The position numbers and the translations under genes are program-made. The notes beneath the pieces were generated by a model. The model made no database searches. It saw only the letters and a program-made list of their open reading frames with translations, and had not been told where the DNA came from. Below are positions 1-11,949 of a DNA stretch of 64,000 bases, piece by piece; the first letter of the stretch is position 1; each line of letters starts with the position of its first letter. The stretch spans positions 703,105,360 to 703,169,359 of the forward strand of contig VDFB02270651.1 in assembly GCA_007258455.2 (NCBI GenBank), given 5' to 3'. Origin of the DNA: Sequoia sempervirens. Taxonomy: Eukaryota > Streptophyta > Pinopsida > Cupressales > Cupressaceae.

Positions 1-1146
1 CATTTAAAATCATTGCTATTCGGTGGCTTAAATTTGAAGGGCATTTGATCCTATTTAAGCCTTTTAACCGAAAACTGTATTATACGATAAAGTTTTGGGT
101 GCAAGAACAGGAAAACAAAATAAAACCAAAATTAAATTTGGTGCAACTTAAAAATTAATAAAATATATAATAAAGAATTAAAAGGGGCAAACCCCAATCA
201 ATTTGGAAGCAAATGTGGAACTGTTCTTTTAAACTTTTATATGTATGGGATTTAGAGATAGTTCCATTTTGTACAAAGATTTATGTTTAAAGTAGCTCCA
301 ATATTCTCATTTTCACATGGCTCTTATAATCACCGCTAAAAGACTTTCATATACAATACTTAATAGTATTCGGGCCAGAAGATAATGGAGGACCCACCAA
401 AACCCCACCATGTGATAACCACCACCATTGACGAAGTACCGAAGCTCACAAGCCACACAAATACAGATAAAACCCAAAAGATAAACGGAAATGGAAAAAA
501 ACAAAAAAAACACCCACCTTAAAGCTCTTATCTTCCTTTCCACACCCTACCCTTCCTAGAAAGCTGGAAGGTATTATTTGTTTAAAGTGAATTATGGTTA
601 TCACAGCAGGCGGATAATTGAAATTGATACGCGGAATATGACCGGCATTTGGTCATTGGTGGAAGTAAAACCCTAATCCATTGCTGCATTTTTCTAGGAC
701 ACCCAAATTTATTTTGAGAAAAACTATGGATAATATGGTGATTTCAGTCCTTAAATACCGATGCCCAATTGAGCAATCTCAACGAATTTGAAGACAACTG
801 TCCAGCTGCCAAAGCCCGGAGGTTCGAACTCTTACCCCTGCAATTCCTATTCTTCCCTCAACGGTTTTCTCAGATGTGTTATCAGGCTTAAATTATGCGA
901 TTGTTCTGCATCTAGTGTCGGAATTTTTATACTTTTGTCTGGAATTTTTTCTGTTTTGGTCTACTTTAGTACGGCCATGTTAATCTACAGGAAATTGGAT
1001 CTATAAGCCCGATTCTTGCCTTTATTAGCCCCTGTAATGTGGGAGCCCATAGAGAATTAATTATATATTTATAAGATCTGTGCTAGAGATCATTATAGTG
1101 AAGAATAATTGAGAATCATTTGTGCGTTTACTACACTGTGCAGATC
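1..1146 (+). other. 5' flank of the beta-carbonic anhydrase gene
   Basis: No convincing gene is visible here. The stretch should contain the promoter and 5' UTR of the carbonic anhydrase gene that starts at 1147. An in-frame TGA at 1099-1101 closes the frame upstream of the chosen ATG. A splice-acceptor-like CTGTGCAG ends at 1143, three bases before the ATG, so an upstream 5' UTR or transit-peptide exon is possible. A Ser-rich open stretch at about 790-870 could be a candidate for such an exon but has no convincing start or donor. Confidence 0.5.
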
Positions 1147-4100
1147 ATGGCATCCACCGATTCCTATGATGAAGCGATCAATGCTCTCGCTAAATTGCTG
1201 AAGTAGGTTGAATTCAGCTTGTAATCTGAATTATTAGTAAAGGGTTCAAAATTAGGAATTTATTTTTGTTGTGTGTTTTTTCAATTATAGGCAAGAGCCT
1301 AGCCTGCGCTCCGTTGCTGCCAAGAAGATCGCGGAAATCACAAAAGAATTGCAGGCAAAGATCACTGTTAACACGACCAATGGAAGCCAGGCTGGCGAGC
1401 CCGATCCTGTGGATAAACTCAAGAACGGATTTTCCCGCTTCAAACAAGAGATTTACCAGTAATTTCTGCCCTTATTTTAACTGCTTCTGGTTTTATTGCT
1501 GTCGCCATTATATTGAAACTCATGGACGGGTTTTTTTTTTTCAGTAAGGAAACGGATTTGTTCAGCAAGCTATCCAAGGGTCAATCTCCCAAGGTCAAAT
1601 TACAATTTTAATTTTCCGACTGTCAGATTTGTAGCCAACTGTATAAATTATTTAAAGAAATCGTGGGCTTTTTGGTTGTTGTTGCAGTTCATGGTGTTCG
1701 CATGCGCAGATTCACGAGTGTGTCCGTCCACTGTCCTGAAATTCAATCTGGGGGAGGCTTTCGTGGTGCGCAACATTGCAAACATGGTTCCACCTTACCA
1801 GAAGGTTAACAAACACACTACATTTGATTGGTTGAAATTTATGCAATTATACGCGTTTTACTGTAGCTTTTTGTAATCATTGTCGTTAATGCTTTTCCCA
1901 TTTATATTGTCGTGCAGAACGGACCTTTTGCCGGATCTGGTGCCGCGGTAGAATATGCCGTCCTGCATCTCAAGGTAAGCTCTGTACTCGCCTTATTATT
2001 TGATATGAGAAGAATCCGAAGGCCCGATCAGACTGCACTTATCTAACCAGTTTTCTAAAATAATTATTAATTAGAATTTAACTGATTTTTAAAAATAGTT
2101 ATTATTCAGAATTTAACAGTATTGGGGTAATAGGTGGAGAATATACTTGTGATGGGGCACAGCTGTTGTGGAGGAATAAAAGGGCTCATGTCCATTCCAG
2201 ATGATGGCTCCACCAAAACGTAAGCAACCTTATTTTAAGGGAATAAATTGGCAGGGTTAGTTACTGCTTGTCGTTTTTAGTTGACTTTTCAAATTGGTTG
2301 GCACAGGGATTTTATTGAAGAGTGGGTGAAAATAGCCCAAGATGCGAAGTCGAAGGTTAAGAAGGCTCACGGAAATTTGTCTTTGGACGAACAATGCACC
2401 GTCTGTGAGAAGGTCAGTGGATAAAAAATAAAGGCTAATTTATTTTATTTTATTTTTCCATCGACTTTGACTATATGGCAAGTAAATTAACATATATATA
2501 TATGATGAGGTATTTAATTAATTGAATATTATAGGTTTAAAATAAACATTTTGATATTAATGTATAGAATGCATTTATGGCAGTGAATTATATACGATGA
2601 ATCTATCACTTAAAAAATGCTAATAAAATAGGCTTAATTAACATTATGATATAGATAATAATGTTTGGTCAATGCAATAATTCACATTAATTTAAAAGAA
2701 ACAATTTAAATCTTTTTAGACAAATTATTCATAATATAAAGACAAATAATATACATATATATGATAACTATAAATACAGTTACATAGTGCTGTCAATACT
2801 ATTTGCACATGTACTTCAAAATTTAGTTATATGATGGTCCTTCAAAAGAACATGTATATGCATGGTCTCATTTGATGCGATTTTATGTCTATATCACCGA
2901 TTTTGGTGGTGTATTGCGTATCTGTTTCGTAAATTTTTGGGGTAGAAAGCTACACGCTTTTTACTGTTGCAACTTGCATCTGACGCATTTTTGTCTGCCC
3001 GTATTTTTGGAATCCAGTCTCCCTAAATTTGAAGACATATTGTGAATATCTAACTTTGGGGCCAGATGGTTAGTTGTCCGTTGTTGAGTCCTTTTCCCTC
3101 GTCAGTCAAGTTTGGTACAATTTTACTGTCTGTTGATTTACTGCACATGTCTAGGCAATTGGTCTCCTATCTCCGCACGACTCGCCAGTTAGGATAGGCA
3201 CAGTTTTATGAGGTGTGTCAGGTTTTATGTACCATGGAAATGAATGTTACATTTTTAATTAGAATCTTATACTTTTTAGTTATTTTTTCCTTTGACTTTT
3301 TAAATTCTATTTATTATAAAGTGATTTCTAATTCTTTCAGGTCAAATTTTAAGATCAATAGTTTTATAATTTACTTCTTAATTTTTTTTTTTTCAGATTA
3401 ATCATATGAATTGTGGTACTATTGTGTCTTTTATATGGCACTTCCAGGAAATTCTATAAAACTACTTATTTCTCTAAAAAAAAAAAAAAGGAACAACTAC
3501 ATCAATTTTACATTTATATTTTTTAATTCTTATGAATAAATTTTATAATAGTAATTTTTAAACTTAAAACTATCAATATTCTTAAGTTTAAAAAAATTAC
3601 AATTTTTAAACTTAAAACTATCAATATTCTTAAAAAAATCATTTGATTTTTTAAGGACGATTTGATTGTCTCAAAACATACTAATTTTATTGGAAGATAG
3701 CCTACCTTCACAAAGCCACAGCCTTGGTCCAAATCTTTATCAATATCTTGAGAGGCATGACACGTGGCTATGTAATGTTCATCTTCATATCTTCGCCACT
3801 TCTATGTTATCACTAATAATAGTATTATATAATTTCTATAATTAAATATAAATGTTTCTTTTAATATAAAGTTTTTGAATTAAAACTGTGTGCAAGTTAT
3901 CATACTCCATGATCCATCATCAAGATGTTGCTCACAAAGAAAGAAGAATATGGATCATGGATCATAGAATATGATCTGAAACATTGATGATAAAAATTGC
4001 ACACAATTTTAATAAAAATTCTATATTAATCAATTATAAATTGTGAAAACTTTGTTATCCTATCATTTGGATAGTTAGATAAAGAGCCCTCAACCGCCAA

Positions 4101-4578
4101 ACGCTGATTCTGGGGATCAATGGAGTTCCAGAGATCCTTCTAGATCGAGTAAGCGAACCCAAACCCTTGGTAGCTCACCCGAAGTGGCTGAAATAATGAA
4201 ATACCGATTGGCATAGTAATTGCTCTTTTTTTTCATTTTAAAGAGTGGAGCGGTCACTTTACCGAATCAGCCTTTTATCTTTGTGAAATCTATAGAATTT
4301 GTCGTACATGTCCGTGAGTTTAGTCCTTGCATTGTCATGTGAAATCTAAGATTCCCTTTGCATTTATGAAGTGCATTTGTGTTTCTCTGATAACATTGGA
4401 TTTTGTGCAGGAAGCTGTGAACGTGTCACTTGCGAACATTCTTTCATATCCGTTTGTGAGAGAGGCGGTGTTACAAAAAACCTTGGCTTTACATGGGGCG
4501 CATTATAATTTTGTGGATGGTACATTCAAGAGATGGTCAGTAGGCTTAAGTATAACTGAACCAGAGTCATTTGAGTAA
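1147..4578 (+). CDS. Beta-class carbonic anhydrase, eight exons
   Basis: The product would reversibly hydrate CO2 to bicarbonate with a zinc ion. Exons join as 1147-1202, 1291-1458, 1545-1593, 1688-1804, 1918-1974, 2134-2219, 2307-2412 and 4411-4578; all introns are GT-AG, phases agree and the sum is 807 nt (268 aa plus TAA). The zinc and active-site residues are visible: Cys97 in [10 protein letters not shown] with the Asp99/Arg101 dyad, then His158 and Cys161 in GHSCCGG. Other family blocks are [40 protein letters not shown] and YPFVRE. The helical N-terminus ([12 protein letters not shown]) matches the start of mature plant enzymes, so this model lacks a transit peptide and would be cytosolic. 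A plastid form with an upstream exon cannot be excluded. Intron 7 is 2 kb long. No frameshift or internal stop was found. Confidence 0.93.
3553..3632. repeat. Short tandem duplication in intron 7
   Basis: A stretch of about 32 bp beginning AATTTTTAAACTTAAAACTA occurs at 3553 and again at 3601, 48 bp apart, almost unchanged. The near-identity implies a recent local duplication. Confidence 0.8.
3800..4070. mobile_element. Hairpin-forming (MITE-like) insertion in intron 7
   Basis: Two arms pair with each other. The left arm includes TTAATATAAAGTTTTTGAAT and AACTGTGTGCAAG (about 3860-3895). The right arm includes the complement ACACAATTTTAATAAAAATT and CTATATTAAT (about 4000-4030). The tips (about 3810-3850 and 4035-4065) pair more weakly. 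The loop is about 60 bp and itself contains an ATGGATCATGGATCAT repeat. AT-rich terminal inverted repeats of this size in an intron fit a non-autonomous DNA transposon (MITE). Exact ends and TSD were not resolved. Confidence 0.55.
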
Positions 4579-5270
4579 TTTTAGTTAACAATATCTAGTG
4601 TTGTTAAAGATCAGGCAAGGATGAGCTAGTGCTTTGTTTTAAACAAGTTGATAGAATGTTTTTCATTTCCCTCGAATGAGACACTACTCTCAGATCTTGT
4701 TCTGTGATTTGAAGTTACCAGTTTGTCAGCGGTAAATGACTGTCTATGTTATTATAGTATTTGCGTTCCAGTAACGAACTATGTATGATGTGGTAAAATG
4801 ATTCCGTCGGAATTCAGTTGTAATTGGCTGTAATTGGCTATATGTGATTATATCTTTTGCATTCTTGTACCAGTTTGTATGGTTGGAAAGAAAATTTGTG
4901 GTTCTTATTGAGATTTTATAGACCATTTATGAAAGGAAGTTTGATATAATTAACAACTTCCTACTTAATTATGAGAAGAGAGAAATGTTAAATAGACATA
5001 CGTCTCAAATAATATAATTCTTAACACAATAGATATTTGAAGAAAATCTATTAAAAAAATTTAACAATATATAGACGTGCTTAATGTATTATTATAATTT
5101 TTAGAGTACAATAGATTGTTAAAGCATTCACTCCTTTAATCACAACTTCTAACCACATTTAGAGAAGTTTTGGTAGCATAACCCCCTACATATACAAGTG
5201 TATACATCCTCCATCTTAAACATCATATAAATAGACAAACCCAAGACTAAAATCATAAGTGGATTCCAAA
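4579..5270. other. 3' flank of carbonic anhydrase gene, no gene seen
   Basis: The stretch is AT-rich and should hold the 3' UTR and polyadenylation region of the carbonic anhydrase gene. I see no conserved coding sequence in it. Confidence 0.5.
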
Positions 5271-5274
5271 ACTA

Positions 5275-5556
5275 TGTGCCAAATCCATGATCCAAAAATG
5301 ACACCTAAATTTAGGGCATAAATTTCAATGCCCAACTTAGAATGAGTCAACAATCTAATATATAATGTAACTCTCAATGTCACAACTTCACCTACCAAAA
5401 GGGTGCTCCATTTTATGTGTCAAATCCATTAGCCAAAAATGACACTTAAATCTAGGGCATCAATTCCAAAGCTCGAGCCAAAACGAGTCAACAATCTAAT
5501 ATGGAATGTAACTCCTGGAATGTCATAACTTCATGTACCTAAAGGATGCTCCATTT
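5275..5556. repeat. Tandem duplication, about 141-bp unit, two copies
   Basis: The first unit starts TGTGCCAAATCCATGATCC at 5275 and the second TGTGTCAAATCCATTAGCC at 5416. Both continue through CCAAAAATGACAC, a TAGGGCAT block, GAGTCAACAATCTAATAT, a TGTCA(C/T)AACTTCA block and GATGCTCCATTTT or GGTGCTCCATTTT. The copies differ by many substitutions and small indels. It lies beyond the 3' end of a decayed minus-strand gypsy pol and may belong to its 3' region or LTR. Confidence 0.8.
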
Positions 5557-6389
5557 TGGAGTTATTTCACATTTATAAAGAAGCTCTTATATGCCATTCT
5601 TGTGCAACATTAACGAGTCAAAAGTCCCCCATAATTTTTCTAGTCCATTTTATAAATCCCTCTTTACATGCACTTATGGGTCATATAATCTCTTACACAT
5701 CTTACAATGTAATAAATGCTCTTACACATCTTGCATGTCATAGAGACACTTACAACACATGATATTACATTTTACAAGTGACAAAGAGTGCCACTCCAAA
5801 TAGGACACAAATTTTACATGTGAGTGTATTGATTTACAAAATAAATAACAAATACAAACATTAGGAATTGCAAAGTGTATAACACCAAATCCTAAATGAA
5901 ATTTCATTGGAAAGTTTCCAAAAACATCCTTAGTAGCATTGAATAGCTATTATAATTACATTTCTTTTTTATTCATATTAATAATATTATTATGACAAGT
6001 AGAAACACTTAAAGGTGGATTAAGACATATTGACAAACATATTATAGCCAAATCATTCCCTTAGGAACCAAAAAATACTAAATGAATTTTATAAACTAGC
6101 TAATGAAAGATAAAGTACTAAAAAGTGCAAGTGTAAATACTTGATAATAATAAGATACTTTGAGGTGACAAACTCTATAAGTCTTCAATAAGAATAGTAC
6201 TTGTAATACCTTGTTTAACAACTACTCACTACCTCTTATATATAAGCATCACTAGGAAATATTAGTGTCTTAATTCCAATGAGGGTGACCTAACTTACAA
6301 TAATTATAGTGAGAACTCATAAATGACTAAATTAGGGATAATGTGATCCATAGTTAGTTATCACATACTCCAATGCACATTGTAGGTGA
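5557..6389. other. Unassigned AT-rich sequence
   Basis: No gene or clear repeat boundary was recognised. By position it could be the 3' untranslated region or LTR of the adjacent minus-strand gypsy remnant, but I found no second LTR to pair with it. Confidence 0.3.
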
Positions 6390-8170
6390 AAGGTGCAACA
6401 TGCCCTCCCATTCAAATTAATAATGTTATCAACACTAACTATCCCAAGATGCTCTTGTAAGAATGTTTTAGCCTCCAAGTTGCATCTTCATTGAGAAGAC
6501 TAGATTCCACTTGATCAAATGCTCCATAATCACCCTTGTTCACAACATGTTGGTGCTTGTTTGGAGGATTGGTTTCTTAGGGTCCAAAATAGTTCTAACC
6601 TCCACATCAATCTTTAGTAACTTTATCTAGGATGAATTTTGTTTCTTGATGACTTTCTTCAAGTAGGAAATATGAAATACTAGATGTATTATTGCTAATG
6701 GAGATAACTCCAATTTATAGGCTACACTTTTTAATTTTTTAAAGATTCAATAAGGTCCATAATATTTAGGGGAAATATGGTTATCCTTCTACTATTCAAG
6801 AACAATTTCTTACATGAATATAATCACACAAAAACTAAATCTCCAATGACAATTCCTTTTATTGTAATCTTGGTCTACTTCATGTAGTTTTGTGTCAATG
6901 CCAAGTTTTCTCTAAGGTCAGAGAGGACTTCCTACTATTGTTTGATGTGTTATTTGACTAATCAAACATTTATGTGCACCTTTAAGGATAAGGTGATATA
7001 TGGTGGATGGTACCCAAATGATTCCAAAAATGAAGACATTTTAGATGAGGTATGAGAAGAAGTATTATACCACCATTTTGCTTGTAATTGCTATTGAATT
7101 CATCTCTCTTGTTGCACATGTATTCTTTTATCTTTCCAAATTTTGTGGTGGCTACCTTGTTCCAATGGAAGAAGTCATTTAATAAAGCTAGGATTGGTGC
7201 TCCTATGATGAAATAATTTTAATCGATTGATTATAATAACTTGTAACCTCTAAGAAACTTTTTATGTTATTGAAGGTTCTAGGCATTTCCATTCTACTAT
7301 GGATTTATTTTTGTGAGGTTGTACCTTGATGAATTCTTACAATATAATGTGACACAAGTATTCCAAAAACACACATGAAAGGCCTGACATACAATTGATG
7401 TTCAAAAGTTTTCAAAAATTATTGCACATGATATAGGTGTTTCTTGAATAAATTAATATATAATAAAATATCATCAAAGAAAACTAAGACAAAATTCTAT
7501 AAAAGGGTCCTAATGACCAATTTCATCAAACTTTGAAATGTAGAAGGTATAGTTGTGAGTTCAAAAGGAATTGCTCAAAATTTATAGTGACCCTTGTGGG
7601 TTTTAAATATTATCTTATGAATATCCTCATCTTTGATTTGGATCTAATGATACCTAGAGTGAAGATCAATTTTGGTAAAATAAATAACAAGACATAACTC
7701 ATATAGCAAATCATCAATTACTAAAATTAGGAACTTATATTTTATAGTGCATTTGTTGAGTTCTCTATAGTCTAGCCACATGTGCCAATTGCCATTCTTC
7801 TTACATATCATCATTATTGGAGGGGAACACACACTCTTTCTATGAAAAATAACACCTACTTCCAACATCACCTATACCATCATCTTAATTTCACTTGTTT
7901 GCACACATGAGTACTTGTAAGGTTTGATGTTAGGTGGTTGTCTTCCTAGTATTACATGAATAGCATGATCATGATTTATTTTGAGATGCAATTCTTTTAG
8001 CATATCTTAAAAAAATATTGTGTTATAATTATCTATAAGTTCGGTGGAATAGGAACTAACTATTGTGCTTCTAAAAAATATTATTTTTCTAGAAATCCTT
8101 TCACACCATTTTAAATCTTATTTCACATTTCCTAAGAGATTGTACTATTTGTGAAAATTATGTACACAAC
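6390..8170 (-). pseudogene. Decayed Ty3/gypsy pol (RT to integrase), element G1
   Basis: Read on -, the stretch 7871-7644 gives a reverse-transcriptase start with CKKNGNWHMWLDYRELNKCT and YFTKIDLHSRYH. It is followed, across stops and frameshifts, by HQIQIKDEDIHKI, the FFDDIL catalytic box (in place of YxDD), and an LLYINLFKKHLYHV-like block near 7400-7470. Lower coordinates (about 6450-7100) retain integrase C-terminal traces such as SSFLESFGYHPPYIT, ENLALTQNYMK and GDLVFV. This is the pol of a Ty3/gypsy element of the chromovirus-like sort. It has many stops and deletions and is not functional. Protease and gag were not found; the upstream side is cut by other repeats. Confidence 0.85.
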
Positions 8171-8437
8171 CCTCTCAATTCAAAATTACTTCCCTCTAAA
8201 TAAAAATGCATGAACAAGTCTTGGAATTTCATTTGGGTAAACCCACAAAATTGGTTTACAATTCCAGTGAGAAAGGAAAAGTTGCAAAAAATGCCCCCAT
8301 GCAAAAAAAATTGGTTTTTGGGGGTTTGAACGAACATTTGGTTCGAGCGAACCTAAAAGCGAACCTTTGAGAGCGACTAAATGTTGGGTCCCCTGCATTT
8401 TCCTGGAAAAGCAGGGAAAGGGGTTGTGGAAAGAGGG
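8171..8437. other. Sequence with repeated GAACGAAC/GAGCGAACC motifs
   Basis: Near 8319-8370 the motif occurs several times (GGGGGTTTGAACGAAC, TTCGAGCGAACC, AAGCGAACC). A close relative, GGGGGATTCGAGCGAACT, lies at 10203-10220 at the far side of the inverted-repeat element, in direct orientation. No gene was recognised. Confidence 0.5.
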
Positions 8438-10212
8438 GTTCACTTTCGAACCTTTCCCATTTCTCTCCCCTTTGGCACGAAAAACTCTAGAATTTTTTTT
8501 TCCCTTTGAAGCTCGAGTTACGGGGATAAAAATGGAGGGAGCTTATACCAACTAGATGATGGTGACCCAGTCCACCGAGCAGAGCTATCAATGAATATAA
8601 TTTTTAATATGTTTTGAGGACTTTCGTACATGTATTTGTTTTATTTGTTTGATTAAACATGGGTTTTCACCAAAAATCAAGCTCTTTGTTACGTACATGT
8701 TGGCTGGAAATATAGCAGTTATCAATTTTTTTTTTTTTTTTGATATACAGTGCAGATAATATTGGGGATCCTTGATCCAACAAAAAAATTTGAATTTGAT
8801 ACAACCACAAAAATTTATATTGTATCTGGTCCGCCCTATGTCACGGGTGTAATTGGTTTTCTTCAAAAGGAAACTTGATTAAGGAAAAACTATTCAATAA
8901 AATGATATGAGACCAATTGAACTATATATCATAGTTACAAAATCTAAATTCAGAAAATAGAATTTTTATCGCCCGTGGAAAAAGGTACATGGTAGCATGT
9001 GATTACATAGCTCGCCCAAAAGTAGATTAACTTCTTGAAAAAAATTAGTTTTAAGTTCGGAGATGGAAAAAGGGTCTAGAAGCTGATTCACTATTTTGCA
9101 TCATCTTCAAATTCCTCACAATTAGCCTCTATAGGTGCCCGAAAGTGAAGATTTAGTTAAAAAAAATAGTTTAGTGTCCAGTTTAGATAAAAATCGTAAA
9201 CCAGTATTGTGGGATTACCCATCTCAATCATTCACAATGTATTAATCCATTATACTCCTATAGTAATATGTTCTCCATCCATGATAATAACGTAGGGAAA
9301 TCTAGTTGATAGTCTCCCATGGTGAGTTTAATCCTATGCCATTTCTTTAAACAACTGAATATACCCCTATCCACGATCATGGCCTGAAATTTTTAAGTTG
9401 GGTAAAAAATGGGTGATCCCACAATAGTGGGTTACACTTTTTGGCCAAACTTGACATTGAACTGATTTTTTCTAACTAAATCTTCACTTTCAGGCACCTA
9501 TAGCTGCTAAACTATGAGGAATTTTAAGATGATGCAAACTAATGATTTGTGACATTTTGTCTGTAGATTCTAAATATATATTTTAAAAAAAAATTGGAAT
9601 CAAATTGCATTTCTTTTTCCATCTCCTTGGAAAGCTATTTTTTAACAGTAAACACCATTTTTAAAGAGTGATGTGTACTTGCTAACACAACATTTTTTCT
9701 ATGAAGGATAAAATTCTTTTTTTTTTCAAATTTAGATTCGTAACTACGATATCTATTGCATGCAATTGGTTTCATAGTGTTTTATTGAATATTTTTTTCT
9801 TAATTATTTTTTGAAGTCAAACCAGTTACAATTTAGACATAGGTTTACTTGCTAACACAATTTTTTTTGTATGTATCGAAATTCAATTTATTTTTGTTGG
9901 ATCAAGGACATCAATATCTAGTGCATAGATATTTTTCAAATTTTTTTGATAATCTGCTATTTTTCCACTTGTGCAAAACAAAAAGCTTGATTTTCAATGA
10001 AAAATCTATGTTTAATTAAACTAAAAAAAACACATAATAAAACCAAAATATATTAAAATTATATTTGATGGATAGCTCATTCCGAGGACTACCATCATCC
10101 AGTTGGGTCTGTGAAGTTGATTCCATTTTCATCTTCAACCCAAGCTCAGAAAGGAAATTTTTTGCATAAAATGGGTAGAGGAGGGGGAGAAGGGAAAAAA
10201 AAGGGGGATTCG
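8438..10212. mobile_element. Long inverted-repeat (foldback-like) element, about 1.8 kb
   Basis: The arms at about 8438-9225 and 9405-10212 are reverse complements of each other along nearly their whole length, with a roughly 180-bp loop. Matching blocks in the left arm, each found complemented in the right, are AAAAATCAAGCTCTTTGTT, CCTTGATCCAACAAAAA, TTGCATCATCTTCAAATTCC, GGTGCCCGAAAGTGAAGATT and TTGTGGGATTACCCAT. By eye the arms match at about 75-80% with scattered indels. There is no coding sequence. Such a structure fits a foldback transposon or two inverted copies of one repeat. Transcription through it would give an 0.8-kb double-stranded RNA. Confidence 0.8.
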
Positions 10213-10218
10213 AGCGAA

Positions 10219-10535
10219 CTGTTGATGGTCAAAGTAACACAACAACGTTAAAATAGAATATCTCTACTCTATTTCTCCTGAAAAAGACAAATGGTCTAAA
10301 ACCACCTATCTTCCAAGGTCTCTGTTGTTGGTTCTCAACTGTGTTGTCATCATTCAATGGCCTATGCAACTATAATATTCAAGGGGACTTTGTTGGTAAG
10401 TGAGTACAAACTAGGTAATATAAAGTAACATAATATGGGGGTTTTAAATAAACAGAAAAATATTGATCAAAGTTTGAAACAGTAAAATGTGAACAAAAAT
10501 TCCTCTCAATTCAAACATGCAATCCTTACAATGAG
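10219..10535 (-). mobile_element. 3'-terminal piece of element B2
   Basis: The reverse complement of this stretch matches the 3' end of element B1 at 38340-38553. Shared blocks are ACCAACAA...CCTTGAATATTA, GGCCATTGA, GAGAACCAAC, TTTTTCAGGAGAAATAG and the terminal TGACCATCAA. The rest of B2 lies at 50384-57166; the two parts were separated when element A inserted. The left edge abuts AGCGAA (10213-10218), which recurs at 57163-57168 at the other end of B2 and is the candidate TSD. Confidence 0.85.
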
Positions 10536-10540
10536 CACTT

Positions 10541-11525
10541 TGTTGAATATCCAAGATATTGAGAGGGGGGTGAATCAGTATCTTCTTAAACTTATTGAAC
10601 AAACACCATCCAATTACTCCAATGCATATAACAGTAAAGATAAGTAAGAGCATTAATAGAACATGAAAGCACACAACACATGAACACCAGGATTTTTACA
10701 TGGAAAACCCAAAATGGGAAAAACCACGGTGACTGTTAGCTCACAATATAGTATAAACAGTTATAAAATATTAAAAAAGGGTGGCTCACTACCAGGACTC
10801 ACTATCCAGAAAGGGAGGCTCACTGCCTACATAAATACAATGACAAAATGGCTTACAACCAAAAAATGAACTGATAAAGTACACCTAGCAAGTGTTGATT
10901 TAGTTCCTTTGATGTCTTCTTCGCACACTTCAACACTTCACAACTACGCATCAACAATCTCAAAACTATCCAATATATATATATATATCTAATACATCTA
11001 CAAGAATCAATTAGTTCAGCCTAATTAGATGCAACCCTTATTCACCAAAAAGATCAATTGTCGACTTCAAGCTTGTACAAAAACTTTTCAAAAAATAATC
11101 CAAACATGTAGCACACTACAACATGTCGACATGGACCTAAGATAGGTCACACATACATCTGCATTATAAAAATTAATCCATTACAACATCAACAATATAT
11201 TAGGTCGGTTAGAGATAGACCTAATAGTAAAATGCAACAAAATAATTCCAACTCATCATACAAGCACTTGTGCACACGTGATTATGAACAAACAACCTTC
11301 CAACATCCAAAAACCATTTCCCAAAACCACAAGAAATGATATTCAACAGCGGAGGATTGCAGACCAAAATACTGGAGGATAGTAATTGCATACCGGTTCA
11401 AATACCAATCCAAAATACTAGATCAAACTAGACCTTAACCTTGCAGTTGCAACTCATATAACATGGTGACATCAATGAAAACACAAAAGCTATATAATAG
11501 GACTTTCTTCTTCATTCTTCCAACA
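10541..11525 (-). repeat. 3' LTR of element A
   Basis: 985 bp, starting TGTTGAATATCCAAG on + and ending TTCTTCCAACA. It aligns end to end with 49368-50378. On - it is preceded directly by a polypurine tract, which identifies it as the 3' LTR. It contains a small ATATAT run near 10975-10988. Confidence 0.92.
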
Positions 11526-11949
11526 ATCTCCCCCTTTTTCATTGATGGCAACATGTGCCAAAATTTACAAAACTTTCTATGTACGATACCCTCTTCACAA
11601 TATTCTCTCCCCCTTTCTTCATTACAACACTCTCTCCCCCTTTGACATCAAGAACAAAGGGCGGTCCAACAAGAAATATGAAAACTGAAAAAAGCATTAC
11701 CTGGAGGATGGTGAGCCTTGAAGCTCCTTAAGAATACCTTGCCACACTGTCTTACCATTCTCTCAAATCTTCTTTCCAGACAACAACATTTTGTTTAGGG
11801 ATTCCAATTCCACCAAACTTTCTTCTGCATCATCTGAAGTACCAAGAGTTAGATTTATCTTCTATAGTTTCTTTGCATTTTCCAAAGAATTGACAACCAA
11901 GGTGTACTCCATTCTTATAAGGTCACCTAACTAACCAAATCTTCTAATG
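11526..11949 (-). pseudogene. 3' end of the element A cargo ORF
   Basis: Read on -, this stretch carries a mostly open frame with segments such as MEYTLVVNSLENAKKL, DDAEESLVELESLNKML and WQGILKELQGSP, interrupted by TAG and TGA stops. It is the continuation of the frame that breaks off at 44466. If one copy of the 6-bp CTAATG duplication is counted, the reading frame stays in phase across the 32.5-kb insertion. The purine tracts and 3' LTR follow. Confidence 0.7.
11527..11643 (-). promoter_or_regulatory. Polypurine tracts of element A (three copies)
   Basis: On - the sequence AAAAAGGGGGAGATTGTTGG runs into the start of the 3' LTR. This is the usual form of the plus-strand primer site in plant copia elements. 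Two further tracts of the type GAAAGGGGGAGAG and CAAAGGGGGAGAGAG lie at 11604-11619 and 11631-11643. Only the one next to the LTR is in the right place to prime. Confidence 0.8.

Larger units (their letters stand above)
2413..4410 (+). other. Long intron 7 of the carbonic anhydrase gene
   Basis: The donor GTCAGTGG follows the codon for Lys213 and the acceptor TTTTGTGCAG precedes Glu214. The intron is AT-rich and contains a run of A at about 3476-3490, a short tandem duplication (3553-3632) and a hairpin-forming insertion (about 3800-4070). No exon of another gene was recognised. All other introns in this gene are about 80-160 bp, so the length is due to insertions. Confidence 0.85.

Noticed and set aside
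313..543. A 76-residue hydrophobic ORF on - upstream of the carbonic anhydrase gene
   Set aside because: No recognisable similarity, no splice or promoter context; composition fits chance in AT-rich DNA.
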